Shown: piece after piece, positions 35,369 to 48,904 of the stretch
How positions within the stretch are numbered: position 1 is the stretch's first letter
Layout: every line of letters begins with the position of its first letter
NCBI GenBank assembly: GCA_945910005.1
Contig: OX246740.1
Location: 56,103,221-56,167,220 of the forward strand
Direction: 5' to 3'
Origin: Isoperla grammatica
Taxonomy: Eukaryota > Arthropoda > Insecta > Plecoptera > Perlodidae
DNA: 64,000 bases
Notes under the pieces: generated by a model
Databases searched by the model: none
The model's input: the letters and a program-made list of their open reading frames with translations, nothing else
What the model was told of the DNA's origin: nothing
Made by a program: the position numbers and the translations under genes

Positions 35369-35466
35369 GCTTTCGTTACAGACGAGTGGTTCGTGACCAA
35401 TCAGCGATCAGTATTTGTAATGGGGCCTCACTGATTGGCCACGAATCACTTATCTGTGACGAAAGC
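35369..35466. mobile_element. CCAAT-core foldback element (MITE-like), best copy
   Basis: Terminal inverted repeats of about 38 bp with a few mismatches: gctttcgttacagacgagtg...gaccaatcag, and ctgattggccacgaatcac...gtgacgaaagc. Total 98 bp. No clear target-site duplication. Both arms carry CCAATCAG in opposite orientation. Confidence 0.85.
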
Positions 35467-35469
35467 ATC

Positions 35470-37600
35470 TGTAAGGTAGATTTGGGACAAGTATACATAC
35501 CTTCACTTTATAAATTCTTGGAAGGGTCCAAGGTGGGGGGGAAGTTCTTTGCAGCAATATGGAATTGAGTGAGAATTTGAGATAATCGCTTTTATGGGAT
35601 AGTATCGTATAGTTATAGTACCAACTTTTAATTGCGCAAATTGTAAAATACTACTGTGTAGAAGTATAGACTATAGAGTATGTGATGGAATGACTGTGCT
35701 AGCATGGAATGGCAACTCCCGATGTCATATTATGTAGCTCTTCTCTAAAACACGGAGTAGAGTTATTCACGACCGCTGCAAAACTGGGACGCTTGCAAAA
35801 CGAACCACGAACATTTCTCTCTGCACGAAATACAAATGTGCGCTTGTTTTGTTTGGACATGAACCGAAAGTTCTATCTTTGGCCACAAGCAAATATACTC
35901 TAAGCCAAACTAAACAATATTTACAAACGATTGACGGTATGCATACGATTAAATGTTTTTTGGAGACTTAGATGAAACTAAAGAATATTACAATAATTTG
36001 AGGGCAAATATGTAGGAAATATAAGATCACACAAGTATGTTGAAATGAGAATAAGCAATCCATGAAATATGGACGTGTAGATGAAAGGAATGATGCTAAG
36101 ATGATGACTGGAGGGCAGTTTACGATGCTAACAAGACACACATAGGTGTTACGTTGGGTGTAATAATTTACATAAGCGATCTCAAACATCTTCGCGGTTT
36201 CATGAAGAAACATAAATTACTGATTTACATATTATGAAAGTATGATAAGGTTTTAATCCGAACGAACTATTAAAATCTATTAAAACCCGTTTTCTCAACG
36301 TTAAAGAATCAAAGCTTCGGCACTTGTCCAAGCGTTTACAGAGTGGCGTAGCTTGAATGGGCTTGTAAGTTAGTGACGAGTGGCAACAGCGCTCGCTCAT
36401 GATGGTGAGTGGTGACTGTGTTGTTACATCTACAAATGGATCCTTCATCAATAGCATAAGGGGACACTAGACAACAGCCGAGTGTGATTATGAGTCCAGT
36501 ACACACATTAATTGAAACTAAGAATAAGGGTGACTTTTATTTGGATGCAAAAAATAAGTATAATTTTAACATTGGTTGATTTTCAAGGCTTCAGCCTCAG
36601 CGAATAATGTAATAAGATACAGTTAACAATATGACAAAGTGAAAGATTGTTTATAAAACGATATAGGAAATATATTGCAGATAATCAAGAAAATGTTATG
36701 AAAACTGTAAACTACTGTATACAAGTGCAAAATAATATATATCTATATGTATCTGCATGTATATAGGGAGAGTAGTATTGTAAGCCAAGTAAATATATTC
36801 TACTGCCAGTACTACATATAACATTGCAGCCACCTGTTGGCTCCATTTAGGCCCGAATACACAGATGTCCTCTCATGAGATATAACAACGTATCCACATA
36901 GCAACCACCGTCCTAGGCCTTGGCTTGTTGTAGTAGTACGTGTATAGCGTAGCCTACTCCACGTAAGATATAATAATCAACAACAGAATCATACTCGCAT
37001 TAGTTATAGAAAGTAATCGCAGCACATTCTTGCTATCTAGCGTTTTAAAGGGGTTGAATTACAGTTGGTACGTGACGTAGGTAGCAATGTACTATCAACA
37101 GGTTGGCGCTCTACTCTGTATCGCAGGGAAACTGAGGAGAGCGAGGGGAAGAGGTAGGTTGAGATGAGAGGAAAACTAACGTTGAACGGACACTCACACT
37201 GATTTTACGAGAGGGGAAATTTTAATTTCAAAACTTAAAAAAAAATGTGTAACATTAGTTTTGGTAACAAGTTTTGAATTTTTTTGAAGACTTTTTAATA
37301 TACAGTAGTAGTCTCGTAGTATCTCGAAGCTACATTACCAGCGATCGATATAATGTACTATATATTTTACTACGCATCATTACTGTATATACTAACACTA
37401 AACAGCCACGTGGATTGGATGCAACTACGACTTTATCCCGTTCCAGCTCCACGACATTCCTACCTTAGTCTGTCTCTCCCTCAACACTCCAGTATGTCAG
37501 ACTCGGGTCTCCTGCCCACAACCCCTTACAACTTCACAAGCAAGATTTTTTCATGAGGAGGATATCATCGGCTGCAGAGAGGTTTATCTTATGGGTCCAA
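35470..37600. other. Gene-free AT-rich stretch
   Basis: No exon, RNA gene or repeat supported. Confidence 0.4.
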
Positions 37601-37620
37601 CATCGAGTGTCCTTAGATCT

Positions 37621-37735
37621 ACTCAATCCCAGCATTGGCTTCATGACTGAAGAAGACCCTCGGAAAACCCTTCAGCCAGGATTGCCGGCGGCCGGAATCG
37701 AGCCTGTAACCTCTGAGGCAATCTTACTGATGAGG
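37621..37735 (-). mobile_element. SINE family 2, partial diverged copy
   Basis: Shares ctcaatcccagcatt, gactgaagaagaccctcgga, aacccttcagccaggattgc and cggccggaatcgagcc with the copy at 4303-4574. The tail part is missing and the tRNA head is scrambled. Confidence 0.75.
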
Positions 37736-38229
37736 CGTAGAATAAAAGAGTTAAAATAGAAAACCGTATTGGGTCTTACTATATCAATAATATAGTACCG
37801 TGAAAACAATACAGATTCCTTGTGAGGCTCGGCCCCACTTGCCTCATAGACGAGCCGCCGCTGCCTTGCACCCCCCTCGCGTGTTTCCTCTAGAGCTGCG
37901 TGGCGGTCCCACTGTAACCGCCACTGCGACAGTCATTACCCGAAAGTCGATACTTCGATTCCGTGTCGGTTATTTTCTTGACCCAAACCTAACCTAGGCT
38001 AACATTATTCTTCCTGGTATGGTTTTTGTCCCGTCCCGCCAAGCATCGACCTCAATGTGTCCGTCGAGACCAGACAGGCTATATTGATTCACTTCATTCC
38101 ATTCAACCTCTCGACTCGATACATTTATTATTCATGCTGGCGTTATGATTAATTGACACGTGTGGTTTATGTTTCCGCATCGAAAAGACGAGAGATTTGA
38201 CACCAAACATCACAATGTACGGTGTTGCC

Positions 38230-38330
38230 GCTCCGTTGTGGCACGTGCAACACTGTATGGAGACGCCTGGGTTCGAATCCCGTCACCATTCGTTATGACT
38301 GAAGGTTTCCTCAGTCATAGCGTGAACGTT
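38230..38330 (+). mobile_element. tRNA-like SINE with family 2-like body
   Basis: ggttcgaatcc B box inside gcctgggttcgaatcccgtc, followed by gactgaaggtttcctcagtc, which is the family 2 body segment. The head differs from tRNA-Lys. Confidence 0.55.
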
Positions 38331-38689
38331 GTGACGGGACATGCGGCTAGAAGTGCGCGCACACACAAGAACACATGCTGGACAATAGGGTGTTACTACT
38401 GAGCCACGCTTGTTATGTCTTACATGGCTCTGCATTGTCTTCTAGTGTGTTCACACACCCTGCAACAACGATGCTAATCGAGACGATGAGCGGGACATGA
38501 AACGAAGCTATACTCAACCACGGCTACTAAGATTTGAGTGTAAGACTCGCGCTAGTGAATAGTAATTTATCCAAGTCAACCGTAGGAAAATCAAGGGTTC
38601 ACGTCCAACGGTCCAATGATTTGCGAATTCAATGATGATGATGATGATTCTTGTTGCGTTACGTCTCTATTATTGCAATCACGATATTG

Positions 38690-38800
38690 GAGACGATGAG
38701 GGGTGATAGATGAAGATGAAGAACTACAAAAACTATGTATTATGCGGTATTCGAACCCACGTCCATACGAGGGGTACGATCAGGACCTGCGGCTGCGCCT
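38690..38800 (-). mobile_element. SINE family 3, partial copy
   Basis: Minus strand: gggttcgaataccgc (B box) followed by gtttttgtagttcttcatc and ctatcacccctcatcgtctc. The same 3' part is seen at 53940-54080 and 31004-31023. Confidence 0.65.
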
Positions 38801-39284
38801 CAAATTTGGAAAGAACTGAAAAAACAGTTCTAAACAATTCGCAAATACATGTGGCAGCCCGTCCCCCGATAGTTCCCGCAAGTGTCAACAGCGCTGGTTG
38901 TCCGTCAGACAGCGAAAGAGTGCGCGGAGTTATTTTAGGCAGTTTGTAATTCGGTAGTAGACGCGCGAAGCCCGTCAGTTAGCTAGCCCAGCCCAGCCGA
39001 AAGCAGCGTGCTGGTTGGTTCGACTAGTCCCCTCCATTACCCAACCTCCCATTCGTCGATTCGGCCGACTATGAAATGCAATTTTTCAAGACTTGATTTA
39101 CACTTTAGAAAAATCTTTACCTTGAAGAATTTTTTAAATTTTTTCCCCGAGTTTCGCTTTGTTAAATTGGTCTTTGAGTTGAAGAGAGGCGAGCGTTGGT
39201 TCTTTCCTCGGCGAGACAAATCTTTGTCTTGCTTGCGTTTGTCCCGCTCCCATCTGTGGACGCGGAGAGCGTTGAGGATTGATT

Positions 39285-42200
39285 TGCACGGTCACTTACA
39301 TTCAGTCACGTGGGCCCGTGGTGGTTGGGGTAGGTCGTGAGCGAGCGAGAGCATTCATGCTACTGCGCCACGTTACATTCAGTCACGTGGGCCCGTGGTT
39401 GTTGGGGTAGGTCGTGAGCGAGCAAAGGCATTCATGCAACTGCGCCACGTTACATTCAGTCACGTGGGCCCGTGGTTGTTGGGGTAGGTCGTGAGCGAGC
39501 GAGGGCATTCATGCTACTGCGCCACGTTACATTCAGTCACGTGGGCCCGTGGTTGTTGGGGTAGGTCGTGAGCGAGCGCAGGCATTCATGCTACTGCGCC
39601 ACGTTACATTCAGTCACGTGGGCCCGTGGTTGTTGGGGTAGGTCGTGAGCGAGCGCAGGCATTCATGCTACTGCGCCACGTTACATTCAGTCACGTGGGC
39701 CCGTGGTTGTTGGGGTAGGTCGTGAGCGAGCAAGGCATTCATGCTACTGCGCCACGTTACATTCAGTCACGTGGGCCCGTGGTTGTTGGGGTAGGTCGTG
39801 AGCGAGCGAGGGCATTCATGCTACTGCGCCACGTTACATTCAGTCACGTGGGCCCGTGGTTGTTGGGGTAGGTCGTGAGCGAGCGAGGGCATTCATGCTA
39901 CTGCGCCACGTTACATTCAGTCACGTGGGCCCGTGGTTGTTGGGGTAGGTCGTGAGCGAGCGAGGGCATTCATGCTACTGCGCCACGTTACATTCAGTCA
40001 CGTGGGCCCGTGGTTGTTGGGGTAGGTCGTGAGCGAGCGGGGGCATTCATGCTACTGCGCCACGTTACATTCAGTCACGTGGGCCCGTGGTTGTTGGGGT
40101 AGGTCGTGAGCGAGCGAGGGCATTCATGCTACTGCGCCACGTTACATTCAGTCACGTGGGCCCGTGGTTGTTGGGGTAGGTCGTGAGCGAGCGAGGGCAT
40201 TCATGCTACTGCGCCACGTTACATTCAGTCACGTGGGCCCGTGGTTGTTGGGGTAGGTCGTGAGCGAGCGAGGGCATTCATGCTACTGCGCCACGTTACA
40301 TTCAGTCACGTGGGCCCGTGGTTGTTGGGGTAGGTCGTGAGCGAGCGAGGGCATTCATGCTACTGCGCCACGTTACATTCAGTCACGTGGGCCCGTGGTT
40401 GTTGGGGTAGGTCGTGAGCGAGCGAGGGCATTCATGCTACTGCGCCACGTTACATTCAGTCACGTGGGCCCGTGGTTGTTGGGGTAGGTCGTGAGCGAGC
40501 GAGGGCATTCATGCTACTGCGCCACGTTACATTCAGTCACGTGGGCCCGTGGTTGTTGGGGTAGGTCGTGAGCGAGCGAGGGCATTCATGCTACTGCGCC
40601 ACGTTACATTCAGTCACGTGGGCCCGTGGTTGTTGGGGTAGGTCGTGAGCGAGCGAGGGCATTCATGCTACTGCGCCACGTTACATTCAGTCACGTGGGC
40701 CCGTGGTTGTTGGGGTAGGTCGTGAGCGAGCGAGGGCATTCATGCTACTGCGCCACGTTACATTCAGTCACGTGGGCCCGTGGTTGTTGGGGTAGGTCGT
40801 GAGCGAGCGAGGGCATTCATGCTACTGCGCCACGTTACATTCAGTCACGTGGGCCCGTGGTTGTTGGGGTAGGTCGTGAGCGAGCGCAGGCATTCATGCT
40901 ACTGCGCCACGTTACATTCAGTCACGTGGGCCCGTGGTTGTTGGGGTAGGTCATGAGCGAGCGAGGGCATTCATGCTACTGCGCCACGTTACATTCAGTC
41001 ACGTGGGCCCGTGGTTGTTGGGGTAGGTCGTGAGCGAGCAAAGGCATTCATGCAACTGCGCCACGTTACATTCAGTCACGTGGGCCCGTGGTTGTTGGGG
41101 TAGGTCGTGAGCGAGCGAGGGCATTCATGCAACTGCGCCACGTTACATTCAGTCACGTGGGCCCGTGGTTGTTGGGGTAGGTCGTGAGCGAGCGAGGGCA
41201 TTCATGCTACTGCGCCACGTTACATTCAGTCACGTGGGCCCGTGGTTGTTGGGGTAGGTCGTGAGCGAGCAAGGCATTCATGCTACTGCGCCACGTTACA
41301 TTCAGTCACGTGGGCCCGTGGTTGTTGGGGTAGGTCGACAGCGAGCGAGGGCATTCATGCTACTGCGCCACGTTACATTCAGTCACGTGGGCCCGTGGTT
41401 GTTGGGGTAGGTCGTGAGCGAGCGAGGGCATTCATGCTACTGCGCCACGTTACATTCAGTCACGTGGGCCCGTGGTTGTTGGGGTAGGTCGTGAGCGAGC
41501 GAGGGCATTCATGCTACTGCGCCACGTTACATTCAGTCACGTGGGCCCGTGGTTGTTGGGGTAGGTCGTGAGCGAGCGAGGGCATTCATGCTACTGCGCC
41601 ACGTTACATTCAGTCACGTGGGCCCGTGGTTGTTGGGGTAGGTCGTGAGCGAGCGAGGGCATTCATGCTACTGCGCCACGTTACATTCAGTCACGTGGGC
41701 CCGTGGTTGTTGGGGTAGGTCGTGAGCGAGCGAGGGCATTCATGCTACTGCGCCACGTTACATTCAGTCACGTGGCCCCGTGGTTGTTGGGGTAGGTCGT
41801 GAGCGAGCGAGGGCATTCATGCAACTGCGCCACGTTACATTCAGTCACGTGGGCCCGTGGTTGTTGGGGTAGGTCGTGAGCGAGCGAGGGCATTCATGCT
41901 ACTGCGCCACGTTACATTCAGTCACGTGGGCCCGTGGTTGTTGGGGTAGGTCGAGCGAGCGAGCGAGGGCATTCATGCAACTGCGCCACGTTACATTCAG
42001 TCACGTGGGCCCGTGGTTGTTGGGGTAGGTCGTGAGCGAGCGAGGGCATTCATGCTACTGCGCCACGTTACATTCAGTCACGTGGGCCCGTGGTTGTTGG
42101 GGTAGGTCGACAGCGAGCGAGGACATTCATGCTACTGCGCCACGTTACATTCAGTCACGTGGGCCCGTGGTTGTTGGGGTAGGTCGTGAGCGAGCGAGGG

Positions 42201-44914
42201 CATTTATGCTACTGCGCCACGTTACATTCAGTCACGTGGGCCCGTGGTTGTTGGGGTAGGTCGTGAGCGAGCGAGGGCATTCATGCTACTGCGCCACGTT
42301 ACATTCAGTCACGTGGCCCCGTGGTTGTTGGGGTAGGTTGTGAGCGAGCAAAGGCATTCACGCTACTGCGCCACGTTACATTCAGTCACGTGGGCCCATG
42401 GTTGTTGGGGTAGGTCGTGAGCGAGCGAGAGCATTCATGCTACTGCGCCACGTTACATTCAGTCACGTGGGCCCGTGGTTGTTGGGGTAGGTCGTGAGCG
42501 AGCGAGAGCATTCATGCTACTGCGCCACGTTACATTCAGTCACGTGGGCCCGTGGTTGTTGGGGTAGGTCGTGAGCGAGCGAGGGCATTCATGCTACTGC
42601 GCCACGTTACATTCAGTCACGTGGGCCCGTGGTTGTTGGGGTAGGTCGTGAGCGAGCGAGGGCATTCATGCTACTGCGCCACGTTACATTCAGTCACGTG
42701 GGCCCGTGGTTGTTGGGGTAGGTCGTGAGCGAGCGAGGCCATTCACGCTACTGCGCCACGTTACATTCAGTCACGTGGGCCCGTGGTTGTTGGGGTAAAT
42801 CGTGAGCGAGCGAGGGCATTCATGCTACTGCGCCACGTTACATTCAGTCACGTGGGCCCGTGGTTGTTGGGGTAGGTCGTGCGAGCGAGGGCATTCATGC
42901 TACTGCGCCACGTTACATTCAGTCACGTGGGCCCGTGGTTGTTGGGGTAGGTCGTGAGCGAGCGAGGCCATTCATGCTACTGCGCCACGTTACATTCAGT
43001 CACGTGGGCCCGTGGTTGTTGGGGGAGGTCGTGAGCGAGCGAGGGCATTCATGCTACTGCGCCACGTTACATTCAGTCACGTGGGCCCGTGGTTGTTGGG
43101 GTAGGTCGTGAGCGAGCGAGGGCATTCATGCTACTGCGCCACGTTACATTCAGTCACGTGGGCCCGTGGTTTTTTGGGGTAGGTCGTGAGCGAGCGAGGG
43201 CATTCATGCTACTGCGCCACGTTACATTCAGTCACGTGGGCCCGTGGTTGTTGGGGTAGGTCGTGAGCGAGCGAGGGCATTCATGCTACTGCGCCACGTT
43301 ACATTCAGTCACGTGGGCCCGTGGTTGTTGGGGTAGGTCGTGAGCGAGCGAGGGCATTCATGCTACTGCGCCACGTTACATTCAGTCACGTGGGCCCGTG
43401 GTTGTTGGGGTAGGTCGTGAGCGAGCGAGGGCATTCATGCTACTGCGCCACGTTACATTCAGTCACGTGGGCCCGTGGTTGTTGGGGTAGGTCGTGAGCG
43501 AGCGCAGGCATTCATGCTACTGCGCCACGTTACATTCAGTCACGTGGGCCCGTGGTTGTTGGGGTAGGTCGTGAGCGAGCGAGGGCATTCATGCTACTGC
43601 GCCACGTTACATTCAGTCACGTGGGCCCGTGGTTGTTGGGGTAGGTCGTGAGCGAGCAAAGGCATTCATGCTACTGCGCCACGTTACATTCAGTCACGTG
43701 GGCCCGTGGTTGTTGGGGTAGGTCGTGAGCGAGCAAAGGCATTCATGCTACTGCGCCACGTTACATTCAGTCACGTGGGCCCGTGGTTGTTGGGGTAGGT
43801 CGTGAGCGAGCGCAGGCATTCATGCTACTGCGCCACGTTACATTCAGTCACGTGGGCCCGTGGTTGTTGGGGTAGGTCGTGAGCGAGCGAGGGCATTCAT
43901 GCTACTGCGCCACGTTACATTCAGTCACGTGGGCCCGTGGTTGTTGGGGTAGGTCGTGAGCGAGCAAAGGCATTCATGCTACTGCGCCACGTTACATTCA
44001 GTCACGTGGGCCCGTGGTTGTTGGGGTAGGTCGTGAGCGAGCAAAGGCATTCATGCTACTGCGCCACGTTACATTCAGTCACGTGGGCCCGTGGTTGTTG
44101 GGGTAGGTCGTGAGCGAGCGCAGGCATTCATGCTACTGCGCCACGTTACATTCAGTCACGTGGGCCCGTGGTTGTTGGGGTAGGTCGTGAGCGAGCGAGG
44201 GCATTCATGCTACTGCGCCACGTTACATTCAGTCACGTGGGCCCGTGGTTGTTGGGGTAGGTCGTGAGCGAGCGAGGGCATTCATGCTACTGTGCCACGT
44301 TACATTCAGTCACGTGGGCCCGTGGTTGTTGGGGTAGGTCGTGAGCGAGCGAGGGCATTCATGCTACTGCGCCACGTTACATTCAGTCACGTGGGCCCGT
44401 GGTTGTTGGGGTAGGTCGTGAGCGAGCGAGGGCATTCATGCTACTGCGCCACGTTACATTCAGTCACGTGGGCCCGTGGTTGTTGGGGTAGGTCGTGAGC
44501 GAGCGAGGGCATTCATGCAACTGCGCCACGTTACATTCAGTCACGTGGGCCCGTGGTTGTTGGGGTAGGTCGTGAGCGAGCGAGGGCATTCATGCTACTG
44601 CGCCACGTTACATTCAGTCACGTGGGCCCGTGGTTGTTGGGGTAGGTCGTGAGCGAGCAAAGGCATTCACGCTACTGCGCCACGTTACATTCAGTCACGT
44701 GGGCCCGTGGTTGTTGGGGTAGGTCGTGAGCGAGCGAGGGCATTCACGCTACTGCGCCACGTTACATTCAGTCACGTGGGCCCGTGGTTGTTGGGGTAGG
44801 TCGTGAGCGAGCAAAGGCATTCACGCTACTGCGCCACGTTACATTCAGTCACGTGGGCCCGTGGTTGTTGGGGTAGGTCGTGAGCAAGCGAGGGCATTCA
44901 TGCTACTGCGCCAC
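39285..44914. repeat. 77-bp satellite array with an E-box in every unit, about 73 copies
   Basis: The unit reads cacgttacattcagtcacgt, gggcccgtggttgttggggt, aggtcgtgagcgagcgaggg, cattcatgctactgcgc. The period is 77 and divergence is very low. Nearly every unit has CACGTG followed by GGGCCC. The main variable site is gcgaggg / gcgcagg / gcaaagg. From about 43501 to 44194 these variants run in a repeated four-unit order. Short open frames (VVGVGRERARH...) are repeat artefacts. Confidence 0.98.
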
Positions 44915-45300
44915 CTTTCAGCCTACTTTATATACGTCACCAGTTGACCACCCCATGTCGTCAAGACTGGGGACATTATTTCATTGAACGACAAGTACAC
45001 TGCGGTATTACCAATCAATTAGAAAGTGTTACCTAAAAACCAACGTTTCAACCTTCAGATTCTCTCATCCTGACCATGACCTTACAATTATAACGCATCC
45101 TGACCCTCATCCCTCTCTTCCCCGACACTCATACCTGTCTTTACTCTCTGCGGGTCACCTGTCCACCTGCTGGCCTCCTACGATACACCTGTTTGTACAG
45201 TAGTCCTTAGGCAGTCACTCTTCAATCATCAAGCACATCATCGCAATCAACTATATGATCGCATTATACACTATAGCCATGCGGATTGTACTTCTATTCA

Positions 45301-45564
<264 letters not shown>

Positions 45565-46551
45565 GGTATTTTATTTTGTTTTTACTGTTACTACATTGAT
45601 TATGAAACAAGATGCATCGCCTGTTGGAGCCCGTATACTTCTATTACTGACCTATCCCAATACTCCTGCTATTGAGAGCCCATCATCCATACACATAACA
45701 TTGAGCGGTCGCGTGCCCAGAGAAACCACAGCAATTATAGAACGTCTACTATGAAGATGTTCTCGAACAAGTGGCCGAGATTATGAGATACGCTCGATCC
45801 AAGAAGAACAAGGGAGGTTTTATGAGTTTACCATCATACATCGATCAGGGGGATGGTGATACGCTTGGGTGGTAATAATGTTCATAACATGTGTATTGTC
45901 TTGGAAAATGTCGCATCCACTTGGACAAATCGCGAAAATGCAAATTAAAGTCAACGAAATACCGAATTGACAATGCATACTACTGTGCAAAATAATATAA
46001 CAACGCCACAGTATAGCGATCGTCTTTGTAATAAAAGTATTGCAGTATGGAACGTTTTACTGTTGCACTCCAGCCATTGGGTTTGAACGTAGTTAATTAG
46101 TTATCTGTGGTTTGAACTATATTTCAAATCCAATGCTGCAGCCTACCGGAATAAGTAAACAATCCTTTGGTGTATGCTCATACATTTATTGTGGTCCTTA
46201 TCTTGGATGTAGTGTACTACCTAGAACATGTTAACTAGAAAACAACGGAATGAAAATACCATTTTCAATAAATATTCTATCGATTTGCGACCAATTCCGG
46301 AAAGCAATAACTTTAATCGAATTATTCGCGATAGTTCGGTTGACCAGAAAAGACTTCGATCGATAGATGGATTGCGGTCGCCAAACCACAATTATTTCGT
46401 GACTCTGGCAACCACAGTCCGTGCCTCGCATGTTTCAAAATATAGCCGTAATGGATTGCCCCAGCTGCGTGCAAACAAGACACAAGTACACTCGCAAGCT
46501 GGGGGCCCCGCGCTGTGCATATAGTGACTACAATATCCCGCGTCTTCTAAC

Positions 46552-46886
46552 AAATCAAGAGTTTACGTGTAAATGCGGAGTCTTCGAAGTCTATAGACAG
46601 AGACATATAAACGCAAATATCTCGAAAAAGCCGGAGTTTCTTGCACTCTTGTTTATACCAGCTAATAAAGAGCCCAATGCCAATTAGGATGGAGTGTTTC
46701 ACTAAATTAAACACCTATGTCCTCTATCAAATCTAAAGTTTACGTTTAAGTGCGTAGTCTTCGAAGTCTATGGTCAAGGATATTTAATTGCAATTATCTG
46801 GAAAAAGGCGGACATTCTTGCAGTTTTGTTTGTACCTGCTAATAGAAGGATTAATGCTTATTAGCATGGAGTGTTCAACTCATTTA
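46552..46886. repeat. Imperfect tandem duplication, about 177-bp unit
   Basis: gtttacgt[g/t]taa[a/g]tgcg[g/t]agtcttcgaagtctat occurs at 46560 and 46737. Similar order continues through the ggagtgtt[c/t] ends. Old and diverged. Confidence 0.85.
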
Positions 46887-47125
46887 AACGTTCCCAGCTA
46901 CAAATACACCAACACTAAACCAAGCCGAGGGCCCCTCGCTGCGTGGATATGGTGCCCACAAGTACACTAAGAACACAAGCCGTGAGCCGAGGCCGTGATG
47001 TACCTAGCTCAGACAGCCTAATGAATATGCTGCAATGCTTCATATTTTTTCGTTGCGTTTAATTACAATGCATTATTTTTATGACTAATTGCATCCTGAG
47101 CCGAGTATGTATTTCGAATACCCCC

Positions 47126-47605
47126 GCCTTAACGGTTGGCGAGGCGACTAATTGACCGACGCTAGTTGAGGAAGGTCAAGATAGAGTTGCCTCAGTCCTT
47201 AGCTTAGAAGGAGCTGTCCTTAGCCTGGGGAGCTGTCCTTAGCCTGGGGGAGCTGTCCTTAGCCTGGGGGAGCTGTCATTAGCCTGGGGAGCTGTCCTTA
47301 GCGCGCCTTAACGGTTGGCGAGGCGTCTAATTGAGCGACGCTAGTTGAGGAAGGTCAAGATTGAGTTGCCTCAGTCCTTAACTTAGAAGGAGCTGTCCTT
47401 AGCCTGGAGAGCTGTCCTTAGCCTGGGGAGCTGTCCTTAACCTGGGGGAGCTGTCATTAGCCTGGGGAGCTGTCCTTAACCTGGGGGAGCTGTCATTAGC
47501 CAGGAGGAGCTGTCATTAAGCTGGAGGAGTTGTCTTTAGCGTAAAGGCAGCTGTCCTTAGCTCAGAGGGAGCTGTCTAATAACCTGGGGAGCTGTCCATA
47601 ACTTA
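47126..47605. repeat. Nested repeat: ~19-bp agctgtccttagcctgggg units inside a ~174-bp duplication
   Basis: A block beginning cgccttaacggttggcgagg occurs at about 47131 and 47305, each followed by runs of the 19-20-bp unit. The second run is longer and more diverged. Confidence 0.92.
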
Positions 47606-48494
47606 AAGAGAGGGGTCCTTATATTTGTGTTCAGTGGGAGCCGCTCTTTGTTACCAATATTGGTAATTGAGTATCACAAATAAATAGATACACTCATCAG
47701 GGGAAAAAAATTGTAAATACAACCCTCCCTCTATAGTATTTTTCCTTCCCCGCACAAAATGACGTAAGTTTTCACTTTGTCAGTGTTAAATTCTGCACAA
47801 ACAATGGGTAATTGTTATATTTGTACAGCAGCTCATATCGTCTTTATGAATGTATAATGCGGGAGTTGAGATGCTTCATCTTTCTAAGATCGGTTTACTA
47901 TCGTGGTCTAAAGAGAAGGAACTGGTTGTCAGGAGACAGCATGATCCTCTCAATTAGCCTCGTTGCGTTAAGGGCATACACACCATGCGGCCCCCCCCCC
48001 CCCCCGCCTTCATTTCCTTCGACAATCCTTCCCTCCCTCCCTCCGACCCCCTATTGCACACATAACAGTACAGGACTGCGCATTTCAACATTACAAACAC
48101 ACTTTAAATTATTACTAGAAGGTAACTTATACATACTTAGAACTGTTGAGTCCTGCATCACAACCCCATACAATAAAACACAACACGCAAGAGCTGCGTA
48201 GTAACCTATAAACTCTATTACGATCTAGTAATACGTGCGAAGGGCCGGGCCACCTGCAACAGCTTGGATAGAACACACACAGCTTCCCAGTCTCAGACAG
48301 GCAAGCAATGTCTGGTGGACGGTTAGAAATATATGCGAGCAACAGTGATATGATAATAAGCACTAACTTGTTAATGATATGTATCTTTTTTGGCATCACT
48401 TGCCAATTTGGTGAACATTTGTTGCGTTACGAGTGGCCTACAAGCATAAGATCTATCAGGCCCGGAATTACGACGACCCGCTAAATATTCAGTT

Positions 48495-48569
48495 CGGGAC
48501 TAACGTGTTTTCTCGATGGAAACAACGCTTCTGATTGGTGGTTGCCATGGAGAGAACATGTTGGTCCCG
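48495..48569. mobile_element. Small foldback element, 75 bp
   Basis: Arms cgggactaacgtgttttctc and gagaacatgttggtcccg are inverted (about 30 bp with mismatches) around cttctgattggtgg. The central inverted CCAAT box resembles that of the other foldbacks, though the termini differ. Confidence 0.75.
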
Positions 48570-48904
48570 GGCCTCAATCTTTTTGTACCACTGGGACAAC
48601 ATCATAAAATAAATCGTGTAAATTTGGTGTTTTCCTTCTTCTAGCATTCTACAATCTTCCTTCTCTCTCACACTGTGTTTAGGGCATGGGGATACGCCAC
48701 TGTGTCAGACAACCCCTTATCGGGAGCGCCACTGGAAGAAAGCGCCTGTGACGCGAGTGCAATGCGTCGATATAAGATGAAAGAATATCGTGAGAGTTGG
48801 GCCTGCATGCATTGCCTATATCCACCATGCGGACAATAGCGGCCCCAGACTGGCCAACGGTATTTTAACGATACTGCTTGAGCGATAACCCCGCCACCCA
48901 CACC

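Noticed and set aside
46228..46687. Two overlapping open frames of 88-98 codons
   Set aside because: They lie in an old AT-rich duplication and show no domain.
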